A stretch of DNA of 64,000 nt, taken from Rhizobiales bacterium CCH3-A5. Its GTDB lineage: Bacteria; Pseudomonadota; Alphaproteobacteria; Rhizobiales; Beijerinckiaceae. The notes beneath the pieces are model-generated. The model was not told the DNA's origin, searched no databases, and worked only from the letters and a program-made list of their open reading frames with translations. Position numbers and translations under genes: made by a program. Positions 53,593 through 62,661 of this stretch are shown piece by piece; position 1 is the stretch's first letter, and each line of letters begins with the position of its first letter. The DNA lies in NCBI GenBank assembly GCA_001556025.1, contig LSIB01000098.1, positions 59,044-123,043 on the forward strand. The letters run 5' to 3'.

Positions 53593-54395
53593 GGCGCGGG
53601 CCGTCGCCCGGACAGCTTCAGCCGGAGCATGCGCAGCAGGAAGACCGGGTTGCCGAGCACATAGCGCCGCCACAGCCGGCCGGGTTCGAGCCAGAGCCGA
53701 TACGCCCATTCCAGCCGCAGCGACCGAACGAGTTGCGGCGCGCGCGCGACCTCGCCGGCGAGGAAATCGAACAGCGCCCCGATGCCGGCCGCGACATGGG
53801 CATGGCGGGCCTCGATCCGCTCCGCGATGAAATGCTCCTGAAGCGGATTGCCCAGCGCGACCAGCAGCAGATCCGGCGGATCGGCTGCGAGCGCGTCCAG
53901 CATCGCGGCCTTGCCGCTCGCGTCGATGAAGCCATGGCCGGCGACATGAAACCGGTGCCGCGGAAACTCCCGCGCCAACCTCGCGGCTGCCTTGTCGGGC
54001 ACGCCCGGCCGGCCGCCGAACAGCGCCACGCGCAGCGGCCGCGACTGGGCCGCCAGCAGCGCCGGCGTGAAATCGGTTCCGTTCAGATTGGCCGGGAAGG
54101 GCGCGCCATGCAGCAGCCTTGAGCCGATATCGACGCCGATGCCGTCCGCCAGCACCAGAAAACCGGCAAGCCTGCGCCGCAGCGCGTCGTCATGCGCCGC
54201 GAGATTGACCAGATGCGCATTGCAGAAGGCGAGCTTGAGATGACGCTTCGCGGCGAAGGCGTCGCCGACCAGACGCAGCGCCGCCTCGCGATCGAGCGCG
54301 GCGATCGCGACGCCGCCGACATCGCGCGTCGCAACGATCGTCATGGCCGGCGCGGGGGCGGCGGCCGCAGGGTCAAGTGTCAGGCTGGCGGGCAC
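53589..54395 (-). CDS. WecG/TagA/CpsF family glycosyltransferase
   Basis: A 268-residue GT26-family enzyme. Family segments are LAFCNAHLVNLAAHD, LVLADGIGVDIGSRLLHGAP and NLNGTDFTPALL, and DLLLVALGNPLQEHFIAERI with AGIGALFDFLAGEVARAPQL. Relatives transfer N-acetylmannosamine(uronate) or glucose to undecaprenyl-PP-sugar, usually as the second step in repeat-unit synthesis. It is translationally coupled to the DUF6492 gene. It diverges from the initiating sugar transferase. Confidence 0.9.
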   Translation of the reverse strand: MPASLTLDPAAAAPAPAMTIVATRDVGGVAIAALDREAALRLVGDAFAAKRHLKLAFCNAHLVNLAAHDDALRRRLAGFLVLADGIGVDIGSRLLHGAPFPANLNGTDFTPALLAAQSRPLRVALFGGRPGVPDKAAARLAREFPRHRFHVAGHGFIDASGKAAMLDALAADPPDLLLVALGNPLQEHFIAERIEARHAHVAAGIGALFDFLAGEVARAPQLVRSLRLEWAYRLWLEPGRLWRRYVLGNPVFLLRMLRLKLSGRRPAP

Positions 54396-54753
54396 GATGG
54401 AATCCGTCCGGACGTCGCGACTAGCATGTCATGGCGCAACCGTGCGGCCGGTCAAGCGCAACCCTGCCGCAGGGTGAACGCCGTCTTCTCCCGGCCGCGA
54501 CCGCGCGGCTCCGGCCTTGGCCTGCTTCGTCGCGGGCTGGGTGTTTCAGTTTGGCACGACGCCGATCGGGGCGCGCCCGACGCGTCTGCCGAAAGACATG
54601 CCATTCCATTGAAAACGCGTCGGAATCCAGAGATCCAGCCTCGTTTTGGCGCAAGCCCCGGCGGCATGTCGCTTGCGGCCTGTCGGGCACGAAGCGGTCG
54701 TGAGCGGAGATTTGTCCCGTTCCGAGCCGCCGCTTCGTTGGAGCGCCGGCATC
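54396..54753. other. divergent promoter region in the exopolysaccharide cluster
   Basis: A 358-bp gap between the WecG-like gene and the undecaprenyl-phosphate sugar transferase. No convincing coding frame is seen. It must contain both promoters. TTTGGCACG near 54552-54560 recalls half of a sigma-54 element, but the required GC/TTGC -12 box at proper spacing is missing. No clear operator palindrome stands out. Confidence 0.5.
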
Positions 54754-56211
54754 ATGATGAGCGTCAACGACCTGAACTACGCAGCCGCGACCGCCGCCGA
54801 GGAGCGCGCCAACTCCTGGCGTCACTGGATCGGCTTCGTGACCGCGCTGATCGACGCCGGCGCCGTCTTCGGCATCGTCACGCTCGCCTCGGTCGCCTAT
54901 CATCTTCAGGCCTACGGCCATGTCGGCAACCATATGGTCACCTTCGAACTCGCGAGCATGATTGCGGCGATCTTCGTCTTCACCAATCTGCTGCGCGCCC
55001 GCTACCAGATCGCCAACTATCTCTCCACCAAGGGTCAGATCGCCTCGGCCTTCACGGTGTGGAACATCACCATGGTCGCCTTCATCGCGATCGTTTTCAT
55101 GGCCAAGATCGTCGATCACTATTCGCGCGCCGTGGTGATCGCGACCTATCTCGCCGGCATCCCGCTGATATCGCTGGCGCGCTCAGGGGTCGTGCGGACC
55201 ATTTCGATGGCGAGCAAGACCGGGCTGATCACCTCGGAGCGGGTCTTCCTGATCGGCCGCGAGCAGGACGTGATGTCCTTCGTCTCGCGCCACCAGCCCT
55301 GGAACATAGGTTTCGTCATCATCGACGTCGCCTTCCTGCGCGACGCCCAGAGCCGCCGCATCAACGACCCTGCCGCCGCGCTCGCCGCCGACCTCGCCAC
55401 CGCCGTCGCCCGCTGCCGGCAGATGCAGCCCGACGCCGTCTTCATCGCCATGCCCTGGGCCGACCAGGACACGATCGACGCCTGCGTCGACGCCTTCATG
55501 AACTTGCCCGTCGCGATCCACCTGACGCCCGAGAAGATCATGGACCGCTTCGACAATCCCCATATCGTCCGGATCGGCTCGCTCGCCAGCCTGCGCCTGA
55601 CGCGCCCGGCCCTGTCCTCCTTCGAGATCGCCGCCAAGCGCGTCTTCGACGTGGTCGCCGCAAGCGCCATTCTCGTCTTGACCCTGCCGCTGCTGCTTGC
55701 GATCGCGGCGCTGATCCGCCTGGATTCGCCGGGCCCGGTGCTGTTCCTGCAGCGCCGCTACGGCTTCAACCAGAAGGCGTTCCGCATCTTCAAGTTCCGC
55801 ACCATGACGACGACCGACGATGGCGACGTGATCCGCCAGGCGACGCGCAACGATCCGCGCATCACGCGGATCGGCCGGTTCCTGCGGCGCTATAATCTCG
55901 ACGAGTTGCCGCAACTCCTCAACGTCATCGCCGGGCAGATGTCGCTGGTCGGCCCGCGCCCGCATGCGCTCGCCCATGATCACGAGTTCCAGCGCAAGAT
56001 CGCCCGCTATGCGCGGCGTCACAACGTCAAGCCCGGCATCACCGGCTGGGCGCAGGTCAACGGCCTGCGCGGTGAGACCGACACTGAGGACAAGATGGCC
56101 CGGCGCATCGCCTTCGATCACTGGTACATCGACAACTTGTCGTTCTGGCTCGATCTGGCGATCCTGGCCCGCACCGTCTTGAGTGCGCGCTCCTACCGCA
56201 ACGCCGTCTGA
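54754..56211 (+). CDS. undecaprenyl-phosphate sugar phosphotransferase (WcaJ/ExoY-type)
   Basis: The protein has 485 residues from the ATG at 54754 (a second ATG follows at 54757). Four membrane segments at the N-terminus and a CoA-binding-like middle region (about residues 150-250) precede a further membrane segment and the bacterial sugar-transferase domain. That domain has KRVFDVVAASAILVLTLPLL, FRIFKFRTM and NLDELPQLLNVIAGQMSLVG. It loads the first sugar phosphate, usually glucose or galactose, onto undecaprenyl phosphate. It stands alone on the plus strand. Confidence 0.93.
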   Translation: MMSVNDLNYAAATAAEERANSWRHWIGFVTALIDAGAVFGIVTLASVAYHLQAYGHVGNHMVTFELASMIAAIFVFTNLLRARYQIANYLSTKGQIASAFTVWNITMVAFIAIVFMAKIVDHYSRAVVIATYLAGIPLISLARSGVVRTISMASKTGLITSERVFLIGREQDVMSFVSRHQPWNIGFVIIDVAFLRDAQSRRINDPAAALAADLATAVARCRQMQPDAVFIAMPWADQDTIDACVDAFMNLPVAIHLTPEKIMDRFDNPHIVRIGSLASLRLTRPALSSFEIAAKRVFDVVAASAILVLTLPLLLAIAALIRLDSPGPVLFLQRRYGFNQKAFRIFKFRTMTTTDDGDVIRQATRNDPRITRIGRFLRRYNLDELPQLLNVIAGQMSLVGPRPHALAHDHEFQRKIARYARRHNVKPGITGWAQVNGLRGETDTEDKMARRIAFDHWYIDNLSFWLDLAILARTVLSARSYRNAV

Positions 56212-56338
56212 CGCATCCCGCTCCGGCGGGACAATGGGTCTGCGCCGGCAACGACTGCCCGGTCCGCGTTGCCGGGCGCTTTGCAGGCCGCCGCGCCTGA
56301 TCTAGGGTCAGGCCGCACTTTCAAAAGCGGGCCTGACC

Positions 56339-57085
56339 ATGAACCAAATCGATTTAAACGGACGCGTCGCCGTCGTGACCGGCGGCGCGCAGGGCATTGG
56401 CCGGGCTGTCGCGGCGCGCTTTGCCGCCAGCGGCGCCAAGGTCGAGCTCTGGGACATGGACGGCAAGCTGGCAGCCGAGGCCGCGGCCGAAATCGGTCCC
56501 AATGCCGCCGGCGTCGCTATCGACGTGACCGACGCAGCGGCCGTGAAGGCTGCGACTGAGGCGCTCGAAGCCCGGCTCGGCAGCGTCGATATTCTGGTCA
56601 CCAGCGCCGGCATCGCCGGCCCCAACCACAAGACCTGGGACTATCCGCTCGACGACTGGGCGAAAATCATGCGGATCAATGTCGATGGCACATTGCATTG
56701 CTGCCAGGCCGTGATTCCCGGAATGCTGAAGCGCAATTACGGCCGGCTCGTGCTGGTGGCCTCGATCGCAGGCAAGGAGGGCAATCCCAACGCCTCGGCC
56801 TATTCGGCCTCGAAAGCGGCCGTGATCGCGCTGACCAAGTCGCTCGGCAAGGAGCTCGCGGCGCAGGACATCGCGGTCAACTGCGTCACGCCCGCCGCCG
56901 CCCGCACCCGCATCTTCGACCAGATGAGCGAGGAGCAGATCGGCTACATGCTCTCCAAGATCCCGCGCAGCCGCTTCGTCCAGCCCGACGAGATTGCCGC
57001 GATGATCGCCTTTCTGGCGTCGGCCGAAAACAGCTTCACCACCGCCGGCGTTTTCGACCTTTCGGGCGGCCGCGCGACTTATTAG
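56339..57085 (+). CDS. short-chain dehydrogenase/reductase
   Basis: A 248-residue classical SDR. The cofactor motif is VTGGAQGIG, with Asp in LWDMD favouring NAD(H). NVDGTLHCCQAVIPGML, the catalytic YSASK and SFTTAGVFDLSGGRATY are typical of FabG-like or sugar-acid dehydrogenases. The substrate is unknown. It ends 10 bp before the M20 amidohydrolase gene, so both form an operon, probably for degrading a nitrogenous or sugar-derived compound. Confidence 0.9.
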   Translation: MNQIDLNGRVAVVTGGAQGIGRAVAARFAASGAKVELWDMDGKLAAEAAAEIGPNAAGVAIDVTDAAAVKAATEALEARLGSVDILVTSAGIAGPNHKTWDYPLDDWAKIMRINVDGTLHCCQAVIPGMLKRNYGRLVLVASIAGKEGNPNASAYSASKAAVIALTKSLGKELAAQDIAVNCVTPAAARTRIFDQMSEEQIGYMLSKIPRSRFVQPDEIAAMIAFLASAENSFTTAGVFDLSGGRATY

Positions 57086-57095
57086 TCTCCACGGC

Positions 57096-58355
57096 ATGAA
57101 CCAGACGCTTCCCTCCGCCGCCGTGCTCGGTGCGCGCGCTTTTGCGGCCCTCGAAGGCCTCAACCGCTTCACCGACGAACCCGGCAAGCTGACCAGGCTC
57201 TATCTTTCGTCCGCCCATCGGCAGGCGGCGGAATGGACGCTGGGTGCGATGGAGGTGGCGGGGCTCGCCGCCCATATCGATGCGGCGGGCTCCGTGCAGG
57301 GCCGGCGCGAGGGGCCGGTTCCGGGCGGGCCTTGCGTGATGATCGGCTCGCATATCGACACAGTGAAGGATGGTGGCCGCTTCGACGGCAATCTCGGCGT
57401 GGTCGCGGGCATTCTCGTGGCGCAGGCGCTGCGCGACGCCGGTATCGTCTTGCCCTTCGCGCTGGAGGTGATCGCCTTCGGCGACGAGGAGACGGTGCGG
57501 TTCCCGACCTCGTTCTCGACCTCGGCTGCGCTGGTCGGCCGCTATGACGAGGGCTGGTTCTCGGCCCGCGATTCCGAGGGCGTGATCCTGCGCGATGCAC
57601 TGGTCGGCTTCGGCGGCGATCCTGACGGGATCCCCGCGCTTGCCCGCAAGCCCGGCTCGATCAAGGCCTATCTCGAAATCCATATAGAGCAGGGGCCGGT
57701 GCTGGAGGCGCAGAACGAGCCGGTCGGCATCGTCACTGCGATCAACGCGCAGAAGCGGGCCCGCGTGCGGATCACCGGCGAGGCGGGCCATGCCGGCACC
57801 GTGCCGATGGCGCTGCGCAAGGACGCGCTCACTGCGGGCGCGGAGATGGCGCTGGCGCTGGAGGCGATCGCCTCTGCCCATGAGAATGCGGTCGGCACCG
57901 TCGGCGTCTTCCGGCCAGATCCCGGCGCGACCAACGTCGTGCCCGGCGCGCTCGATTTCACCATCGATTTCCGCGCCCCGAAGAACGAGACGCTGGCAAG
58001 CATGGACTTAGCGATCGGCGAGCGTTTCGCCGCCATCGCCGCGCGGCGCGGCGTCGGGCTGACGATCACGCCCTATTCGCATGACAACGCGACGCCGATG
58101 GCGGACGCGCTGCAGGATGCGCTGGCCGCCGGCATCGCCCGGACCGGCTCCAATCTGAGCGCGCGCCGCCTGCCCTCGGGCGCAGGTCACGACGCGATGA
58201 TCATGGCGCGGCTCTGCCCAGCCGCCATGCTGTTCGTGCGCAACGAGAAGGGCGTCAGCCATTCGCCCCTGGAGAACATGACCGAGGCCGATGCCGGGGT
58301 CGCGATCCGCGTGCTGCTGGAAACCGTGCTGGAGCTCGCCCGCCAGGAAATCTGA
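57096..58355 (+). CDS. M20-family N-carbamoyl-L-amino acid/allantoate amidohydrolase
   Basis: A 419-residue two-metal hydrolase of the hydantoinase/carbamoylase group. Metal-binding segments are MIGSHIDTVKDGGRFDGNLG, AFGDEETVRFPTSF and LEIHIEQGPVLEAQ. The dimerisation domain contains GEAGHAGTVPM, and SGAGHDAMIMARLCPAAMLF is near the C-terminus. It would hydrolyse a carbamoyl or ureido group, as in allantoate, N-carbamoyl amino acids or beta-ureidopropionate. No other purine or pyrimidine catabolic genes are nearby, so the substrate stays open. Confidence 0.9.
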   Translation: MNQTLPSAAVLGARAFAALEGLNRFTDEPGKLTRLYLSSAHRQAAEWTLGAMEVAGLAAHIDAAGSVQGRREGPVPGGPCVMIGSHIDTVKDGGRFDGNLGVVAGILVAQALRDAGIVLPFALEVIAFGDEETVRFPTSFSTSAALVGRYDEGWFSARDSEGVILRDALVGFGGDPDGIPALARKPGSIKAYLEIHIEQGPVLEAQNEPVGIVTAINAQKRARVRITGEAGHAGTVPMALRKDALTAGAEMALALEAIASAHENAVGTVGVFRPDPGATNVVPGALDFTIDFRAPKNETLASMDLAIGERFAAIAARRGVGLTITPYSHDNATPMADALQDALAAGIARTGSNLSARRLPSGAGHDAMIMARLCPAAMLFVRNEKGVSHSPLENMTEADAGVAIRVLLETVLELARQEI

Positions 58356-58376
58356 CGGGCCGGCTCGAACGAAACG

Positions 58377-58751
58377 TCAGGCCGCCTTGGCGCCAAGGCA
58401 GGCGTTGATCTTGCCGAGCAGGCGCGGCAGGTCGATCGGCTTGGTGTCGAAATCGGCGCAGCCGACCTCGACACTCTTGGCCCGGTCGCTCGACAGGGCA
58501 TGCGCCGTCAGCGCGATGATCGGGATCGGGGCCGTGCGGGCCGAGGCCTTGATCAGGGTCGTCGCCTCCCAGCCGTCCATGTCGCCGAGAGCCACATCCA
58601 TCAGGATGAGGTCGGGGCTTTCCTGCGCGGCCATGGCCACGCCCGTCGGGCCGTCGGGCGCGCAGGCGACGGTGAAGCCCTGCCGCTGCAGGCGCCTCGT
58701 GAGCATGTCGCGGTTCATCTCATTGTCTTCGACGAGCAGGATCTTAGGCAT
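58377..58751 (-). CDS. single-domain response regulator (DivK/CheY-like)
   Basis: A 124-residue receiver domain without an output domain. The acidic pocket is in LLVEDNEMN, the phospho-Asp is in LILMDVALGDMDGWEA, and the conserved Thr and Lys are in IALTAHAL and DTKPIDLP. It resembles DivK, which signals by protein-protein contact. It overlaps the end of the preceding histidine kinase gene by 8 bp, so that kinase is the likely partner. Confidence 0.93.
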   Translation of the reverse strand: MPKILLVEDNEMNRDMLTRRLQRQGFTVACAPDGPTGVAMAAQESPDLILMDVALGDMDGWEATTLIKASARTAPIPIIALTAHALSSDRAKSVEVGCADFDTKPIDLPRLLGKINACLGAKAA

Positions 58752-60267
58752 GTGTGCCGACCGTGTTTACCGTTTTGAGGGTGTTGCGTTGGATGACGGC
58801 CGCCATGCGCGCACCGAAGCGGTCCATGGGGGCCGCCGGCGTCTCAGGCTCGTCGAGGGTCGGGGGCGGCCGGTCGTTGCCCGGCGGGGCCACAGGCACG
58901 ATCACGGTGAAGGCGCTGCCGACGCCCTCCCTGCTTTCGACCAGGATGTCGCCATGCATCAGCCGGCAGAGCTTGCGGCTGAGCGCCAGGCCAAGCCCCG
59001 TGCCGCCATACTTGCTCGCGCTCGAATCGTCGCCGACGGTGAACTGCTCGAACAGATGAGCGATCTGGTCGTCCGCAATGCCGATGCCGGTGTCTTCCAC
59101 GCGCAGGTTCAGCCTTTGCTCATGGCCAAAGCCGGTCCGGGACGCGATCAGCCGGATCGCGCCGCCATGGGTGAACTTCACCGCGTTGTCGAGCACCTGC
59201 GAGAGCGCCTGGCGCAGTTTGGCGCCGTCGCAGACGATGCTGCCGAGCCCCGGATCGAAGCTCATGCTGAGGCTGTTGCCGCCGCGCTCCGCTGCGACAC
59301 GGTATTGCTCGACCACCTCCTCGAGCAGGGGCACGATGTCGAGCGTCTCCGAATCGAGTTCCATCTTGCCGGCCTCGATCTTCGACAGATCGAGGATCTC
59401 GTTGACCAGCCTGAGCAGATGATGCCCGGCGCTGTGGATGCGCTCCAGATCGGCCGCGGTCTCGGCGTCGTCCTCGTCGGCTGCGTCCTCCAGCAGGAGC
59501 TGGCTGTAGCCGATCACGGCGTTGAGCGGCGTGCGCAATTCATGGCTCATCTTGGCGAGGAAGTCGGCCTTGGCCGCGCCGGCGCGCTCGGCCTCCTCGG
59601 TGGCGCGGCGCAGTTCGGCGGCGGTCGCGAGATGACCGCGCATCTCGCCTTCCAGTTCGCCCTGGGAGGCCAGGACCTTGGCGTAGAACAGCGCCATCAT
59701 CGTCACGTAAAGCGAAGCCGCGACCGTCGAAACCAGCCCGAGCCCTTGCAAGGCCGCGAAATCCATCGCCGGGGCCTTGGCGAAGCCGCCGAGCGAGAAC
59801 GCCCAGAAGACCGCGAAATTCGCGGCGAACATCGCCAGCACGATCAGCCGCAGCCGCGGCTCGGAGCCGATGTAGAAGAAGGCCAGCAAGGGGATCGTCA
59901 GAACCCAGGGCAGGGTCGGTGAGGTGACGCCGCCATAGAAGAAGCAGCTCCACAGGATGCAGAACATCAGGTTCTGGATCGAGATCAGCGCCAGCAGATG
60001 GTAGTGGCCGATCGCGCGCAGCACGAAGGGAAAGATCCAGAAGCCCGTGATGCAGGCGGCCAGAACCCAGATCGCATAGCCCGGATTCGGATCGAGGATA
60101 TACAGCGCGAGCGGCACCGTATTGCCGATGAACGGCCCGAACAGATGGCTGATCAGGAACATCCGCGCCTGCTTGCGCATCTCGCGGTCTGCGGCGATGT
60201 CGGCCGGAATGAACCAGTCGACGAGGTCGTTCAGGGCCGCCTGGGAGGTGGGGAGCGAGATCGCCAT
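58744..60267 (-). CDS. membrane sensor histidine kinase
   Basis: The protein has 507 residues from the ATG at 60267 (MAISLPTSQAALNDLVDWFI); the longer open frame upstream lies over the divergent promoter. About six membrane segments (residues 40-210) form an uncharacterised sensor. The dimerisation domain has the phospho-His in MSHELRTPLNAVIGYSQLL. The ATPase domain has VLDNAVKFTHGG, DTGIGI and GGTGLGLAL. It is paralogous to the kinase encoded divergently at 60596. It is translationally coupled to the DivK-like regulator. Confidence 0.92.
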   Translation of the reverse strand: MAISLPTSQAALNDLVDWFIPADIAADREMRKQARMFLISHLFGPFIGNTVPLALYILDPNPGYAIWVLAACITGFWIFPFVLRAIGHYHLLALISIQNLMFCILWSCFFYGGVTSPTLPWVLTIPLLAFFYIGSEPRLRLIVLAMFAANFAVFWAFSLGGFAKAPAMDFAALQGLGLVSTVAASLYVTMMALFYAKVLASQGELEGEMRGHLATAAELRRATEEAERAGAAKADFLAKMSHELRTPLNAVIGYSQLLLEDAADEDDAETAADLERIHSAGHHLLRLVNEILDLSKIEAGKMELDSETLDIVPLLEEVVEQYRVAAERGGNSLSMSFDPGLGSIVCDGAKLRQALSQVLDNAVKFTHGGAIRLIASRTGFGHEQRLNLRVEDTGIGIADDQIAHLFEQFTVGDDSSASKYGGTGLGLALSRKLCRLMHGDILVESREGVGSAFTVIVPVAPPGNDRPPPTLDEPETPAAPMDRFGARMAAVIQRNTLKTVNTVGTHA

Positions 60268-60595
60268 TCTGTCCTGTCGCAATCGATCGCAGCCGGTCTC
60301 GAGACTCCATCGGCACCGCGCAGGTCCGGTCACGAACGCGATGCGAGGATGATGACGGCGCTGCGTTAAGGCTGCGTAAACTCGCGGAGAACGGCAGCAC
60401 AACGACAGGACGAGCGTCGGATGACCGCTTATGCAACGAATATCGCGATGGAAGGTGACGGCAAGCTGCTGCAACCTGCGCTCGTATGACTGCCCGCCGC
60501 CGCCCGCATATCTGCAGAGACCGTTTTTTAACTTGGAGGCTGTAAGTCTTCGTGCCGGCGGCGTTGCGGAACGGACGCCCATACGAGACATGTGA
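60268..60595. other. divergent promoter region between two paralogous histidine kinases
   Basis: A 328-bp gap with no credible gene. It must contain promoters for both kinase operons. The right part (about 60520-60550) is AT-rich, around TTTTTTAACTTGG. No clear palindromic operator was found by eye. Confidence 0.5.
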
Positions 60596-62011
60596 ATGAA
60601 CTGGCTGATCCATCTCATCGACTGGTTCGTTCCCGAAGCCTCGAAATTCGAGCGTTCGGACCTGAGTCTCGGCCGAAATTTCGTCTTTACCCATCTGTTC
60701 GGGCCGCTGCTGTCGCAGTCGATCTCGCTGTTCCTCTATTTGACCGACCCGGCGCCGGGCTTCGCCTGCTGGACGATCATCGTCTGCACCTGGCTGTTCT
60801 GGCTGTTGCCGTTCCTTCTGAAATACACGCGCAACCTGCAGCTCTGCGCCCTGATCTCGGTCGAACTGCTTGCCTTCACCGCGCTGTTCGGCGCGTTCCA
60901 CTATGGCGGCGTCTCGTCACCCTTCCTGCCCTGGCTGATCGTCAGCCTGCTGCTCGGCTTCTTCTATCTGTCCGACAAGCCGCTGCTGGTGATCGTGCTG
61001 TTTGCGCTCAACATCGTCAGCTTCTACCTCGCCTATGTCGCCTACGGCTTCCCGCAGCTCGTGCCGCTGTCGCAGCTCGAGCCGGTCGGCTGGATTTCGA
61101 TCCTCTCGGCGACGATCTACATGTCGTGGATGGCGATCTACTACGCCAACATCACCTCGATGCGCTCCGACATCGAACGCGAGACGGAGCGGCACCGCGC
61201 GACCGCGATCCGGTTGCGGCAGGCCAAGGAACTCGCCGATGCGGCCAACCGCTCCAAGTCGATCTTCCTCGCCAAGATGAGCCATGAGCTGCGCACGCCG
61301 CTCAACGCCGTGATCGGCTATAGCGAGATCCTGCTGGAGACCTTCGAGCCCGACGAGCGCAACGCGCACAAGCGTGTCGATCTCGGCCGCATCAACGCCG
61401 CCGGCAAGCATCTGCTCGCGCTCGTCGCCGATGTGCTCGACCTCTCCAAGATCGAATCCAACAGCATCGAGCTGAAGATCGAGAGCTTCGATCTGGCCGA
61501 GTTCGCCCGCGACGTCGTCACCACGACGCAGCGCCTGGCGGCGGAGAAGGGCAATGCGCTGACGCTGAACTGCATCGGACAGCTCGGGACGGTTTCGACC
61601 GACGTCACCAAGCTGCGGCAGGTCGTGCTCAACCTGATCAGCAACGCCGCCAAATTCACCGAGGGCGGCACGATCGGCCTGACCGTGCGGCGCGACCGCA
61701 AGGGCGCCGCCGACTGGATCGAGATCCAGGTTCGCGACACCGGCATCGGCATCACGCCCGAGCAGCTGCAGCGCCTTTTCCAGAACTTCGGCCAGGCCAC
61801 CGCCGGCACCGCCGGCAAATATGGCGGCACAGGGCTTGGTCTCTCGATCAGCCAGAAATTCTGCGCCCTGATGGGCGGCGGCATCAGCGTCACCAGCGAT
61901 GCCGGCCGCGGCTCCTGCTTCAGCATCCGCGTCCTCGCCGAACTGGCGCCGGCCGATGGCGGCCGCGAGGCCCCGGCAGCCGCGCCCCTGTCCCTCGCTC
62001 CGGCCATTTGA
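60596..62011 (+). CDS. membrane sensor histidine kinase
   Basis: A 471-residue paralogue of the divergent kinase; both begin with a DWF(I/V)P-containing amphipathic stretch, and (F)HLFGP and YGGV(S/T)SP are shared in the membrane sensor. About six hydrophobic segments at residues 30-195 are followed by a coiled linker. The phospho-His lies in MSHELRTPLNAVIGYSEIL. The ATPase motifs are NLISNAAKFTEGG, DTGIGITPEQ and GGTGLGLSI. It ends 8 bp before the response-regulator gene at 62020. Confidence 0.92.
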   Translation: MNWLIHLIDWFVPEASKFERSDLSLGRNFVFTHLFGPLLSQSISLFLYLTDPAPGFACWTIIVCTWLFWLLPFLLKYTRNLQLCALISVELLAFTALFGAFHYGGVSSPFLPWLIVSLLLGFFYLSDKPLLVIVLFALNIVSFYLAYVAYGFPQLVPLSQLEPVGWISILSATIYMSWMAIYYANITSMRSDIERETERHRATAIRLRQAKELADAANRSKSIFLAKMSHELRTPLNAVIGYSEILLETFEPDERNAHKRVDLGRINAAGKHLLALVADVLDLSKIESNSIELKIESFDLAEFARDVVTTTQRLAAEKGNALTLNCIGQLGTVSTDVTKLRQVVLNLISNAAKFTEGGTIGLTVRRDRKGAADWIEIQVRDTGIGITPEQLQRLFQNFGQATAGTAGKYGGTGLGLSISQKFCALMGGGISVTSDAGRGSCFSIRVLAELAPADGGREAPAAAPLSLAPAI

Positions 62012-62019
62012 GGCGCGTT

Positions 62020-62598
62020 ATGGTTTCTCCCACAGGCAGCGCCAGCGAGTCCGCCACCACCGCGCCGATATATCAGGCCCCTCCGGCCATGCTGCCGAGC
62101 CTGCTGATCGTCGACGACATCGCCGACAACCGCACGATCCTGGCGCGGCGTTTCCAGCGGCGCGGCTTCGAGATCGTGGAGGCGTCGAGCGGGCGCGAGG
62201 CGTTGGCTTGCCTCACGACGAGACCGTTCGACACGGTCCTGCTCGACGTGATGATGCCGGAGATGGACGGCATCGAGGTGTTGCGTCGGATCCGGGAGCA
62301 GCATTCGGCCAGCGAGATGCCGGTCATCATGGTCACCGCCAAGAGCCAGAGCGAGGACATCGTCGCGGCGCTGGCGTTGGGCGCGAACGACTACGTCACC
62401 AAGCCGGTCGAATTCGACGTCGCGCTGGCGCGCGTCACCACCCAGATCGAGCGCAAGCGCGCGGAGGCCGAAATGCGCCGCAGCGCAGAGCGGCTGCGCC
62501 TGCTCAACGAAGAGCTGGAAGCGCGCGTCAACGAACGCACCGCCAGGCTCGCGGCGGCCAATCGCCGTCTGGAGGACGAAATCGTCCAGCGTCACTAG
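62020..62598 (+). CDS. response regulator receiver with C-terminal coiled coil (truncated by an in-frame TAG)
   Basis: A 192-residue product from the ATG at 62020. The receiver domain (about residues 25-145) has LLIVDDIADN, the phospho-Asp in VLLDVMMPEMDGIEV and the Lys in DYVTKPVEFD. A coiled coil (about 150-190, with ERLRLLNEELEARVNERTAR) then reaches a TAG at 62596-62598. The same frame continues directly into a GGDEF-EAL region, so the ancestral protein was probably a REC-GGDEF-EAL cyclic-di-GMP enzyme. Cognate kinase: the gene ending 8 bp upstream. Confidence 0.85.
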   Translation: MVSPTGSASESATTAPIYQAPPAMLPSLLIVDDIADNRTILARRFQRRGFEIVEASSGREALACLTTRPFDTVLLDVMMPEMDGIEVLRRIREQHSASEMPVIMVTAKSQSEDIVAALALGANDYVTKPVEFDVALARVTTQIERKRAEAEMRRSAERLRLLNEELEARVNERTARLAAANRRLEDEIVQRH

Positions 62599-62661
62599 AC
62601 CGAGGCGCAGAACGCCTATCTGGCTCGCCACGACATTCTGACCGGTCTCGGCAACCGCCTG

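Noticed and set aside
54552..54568. Sigma-54 promoter before the undecaprenyl-phosphate sugar transferase
   Set aside because: TGGCACG is present but the -12 element is wrong (GATCG in place of TTGC-like sequence).
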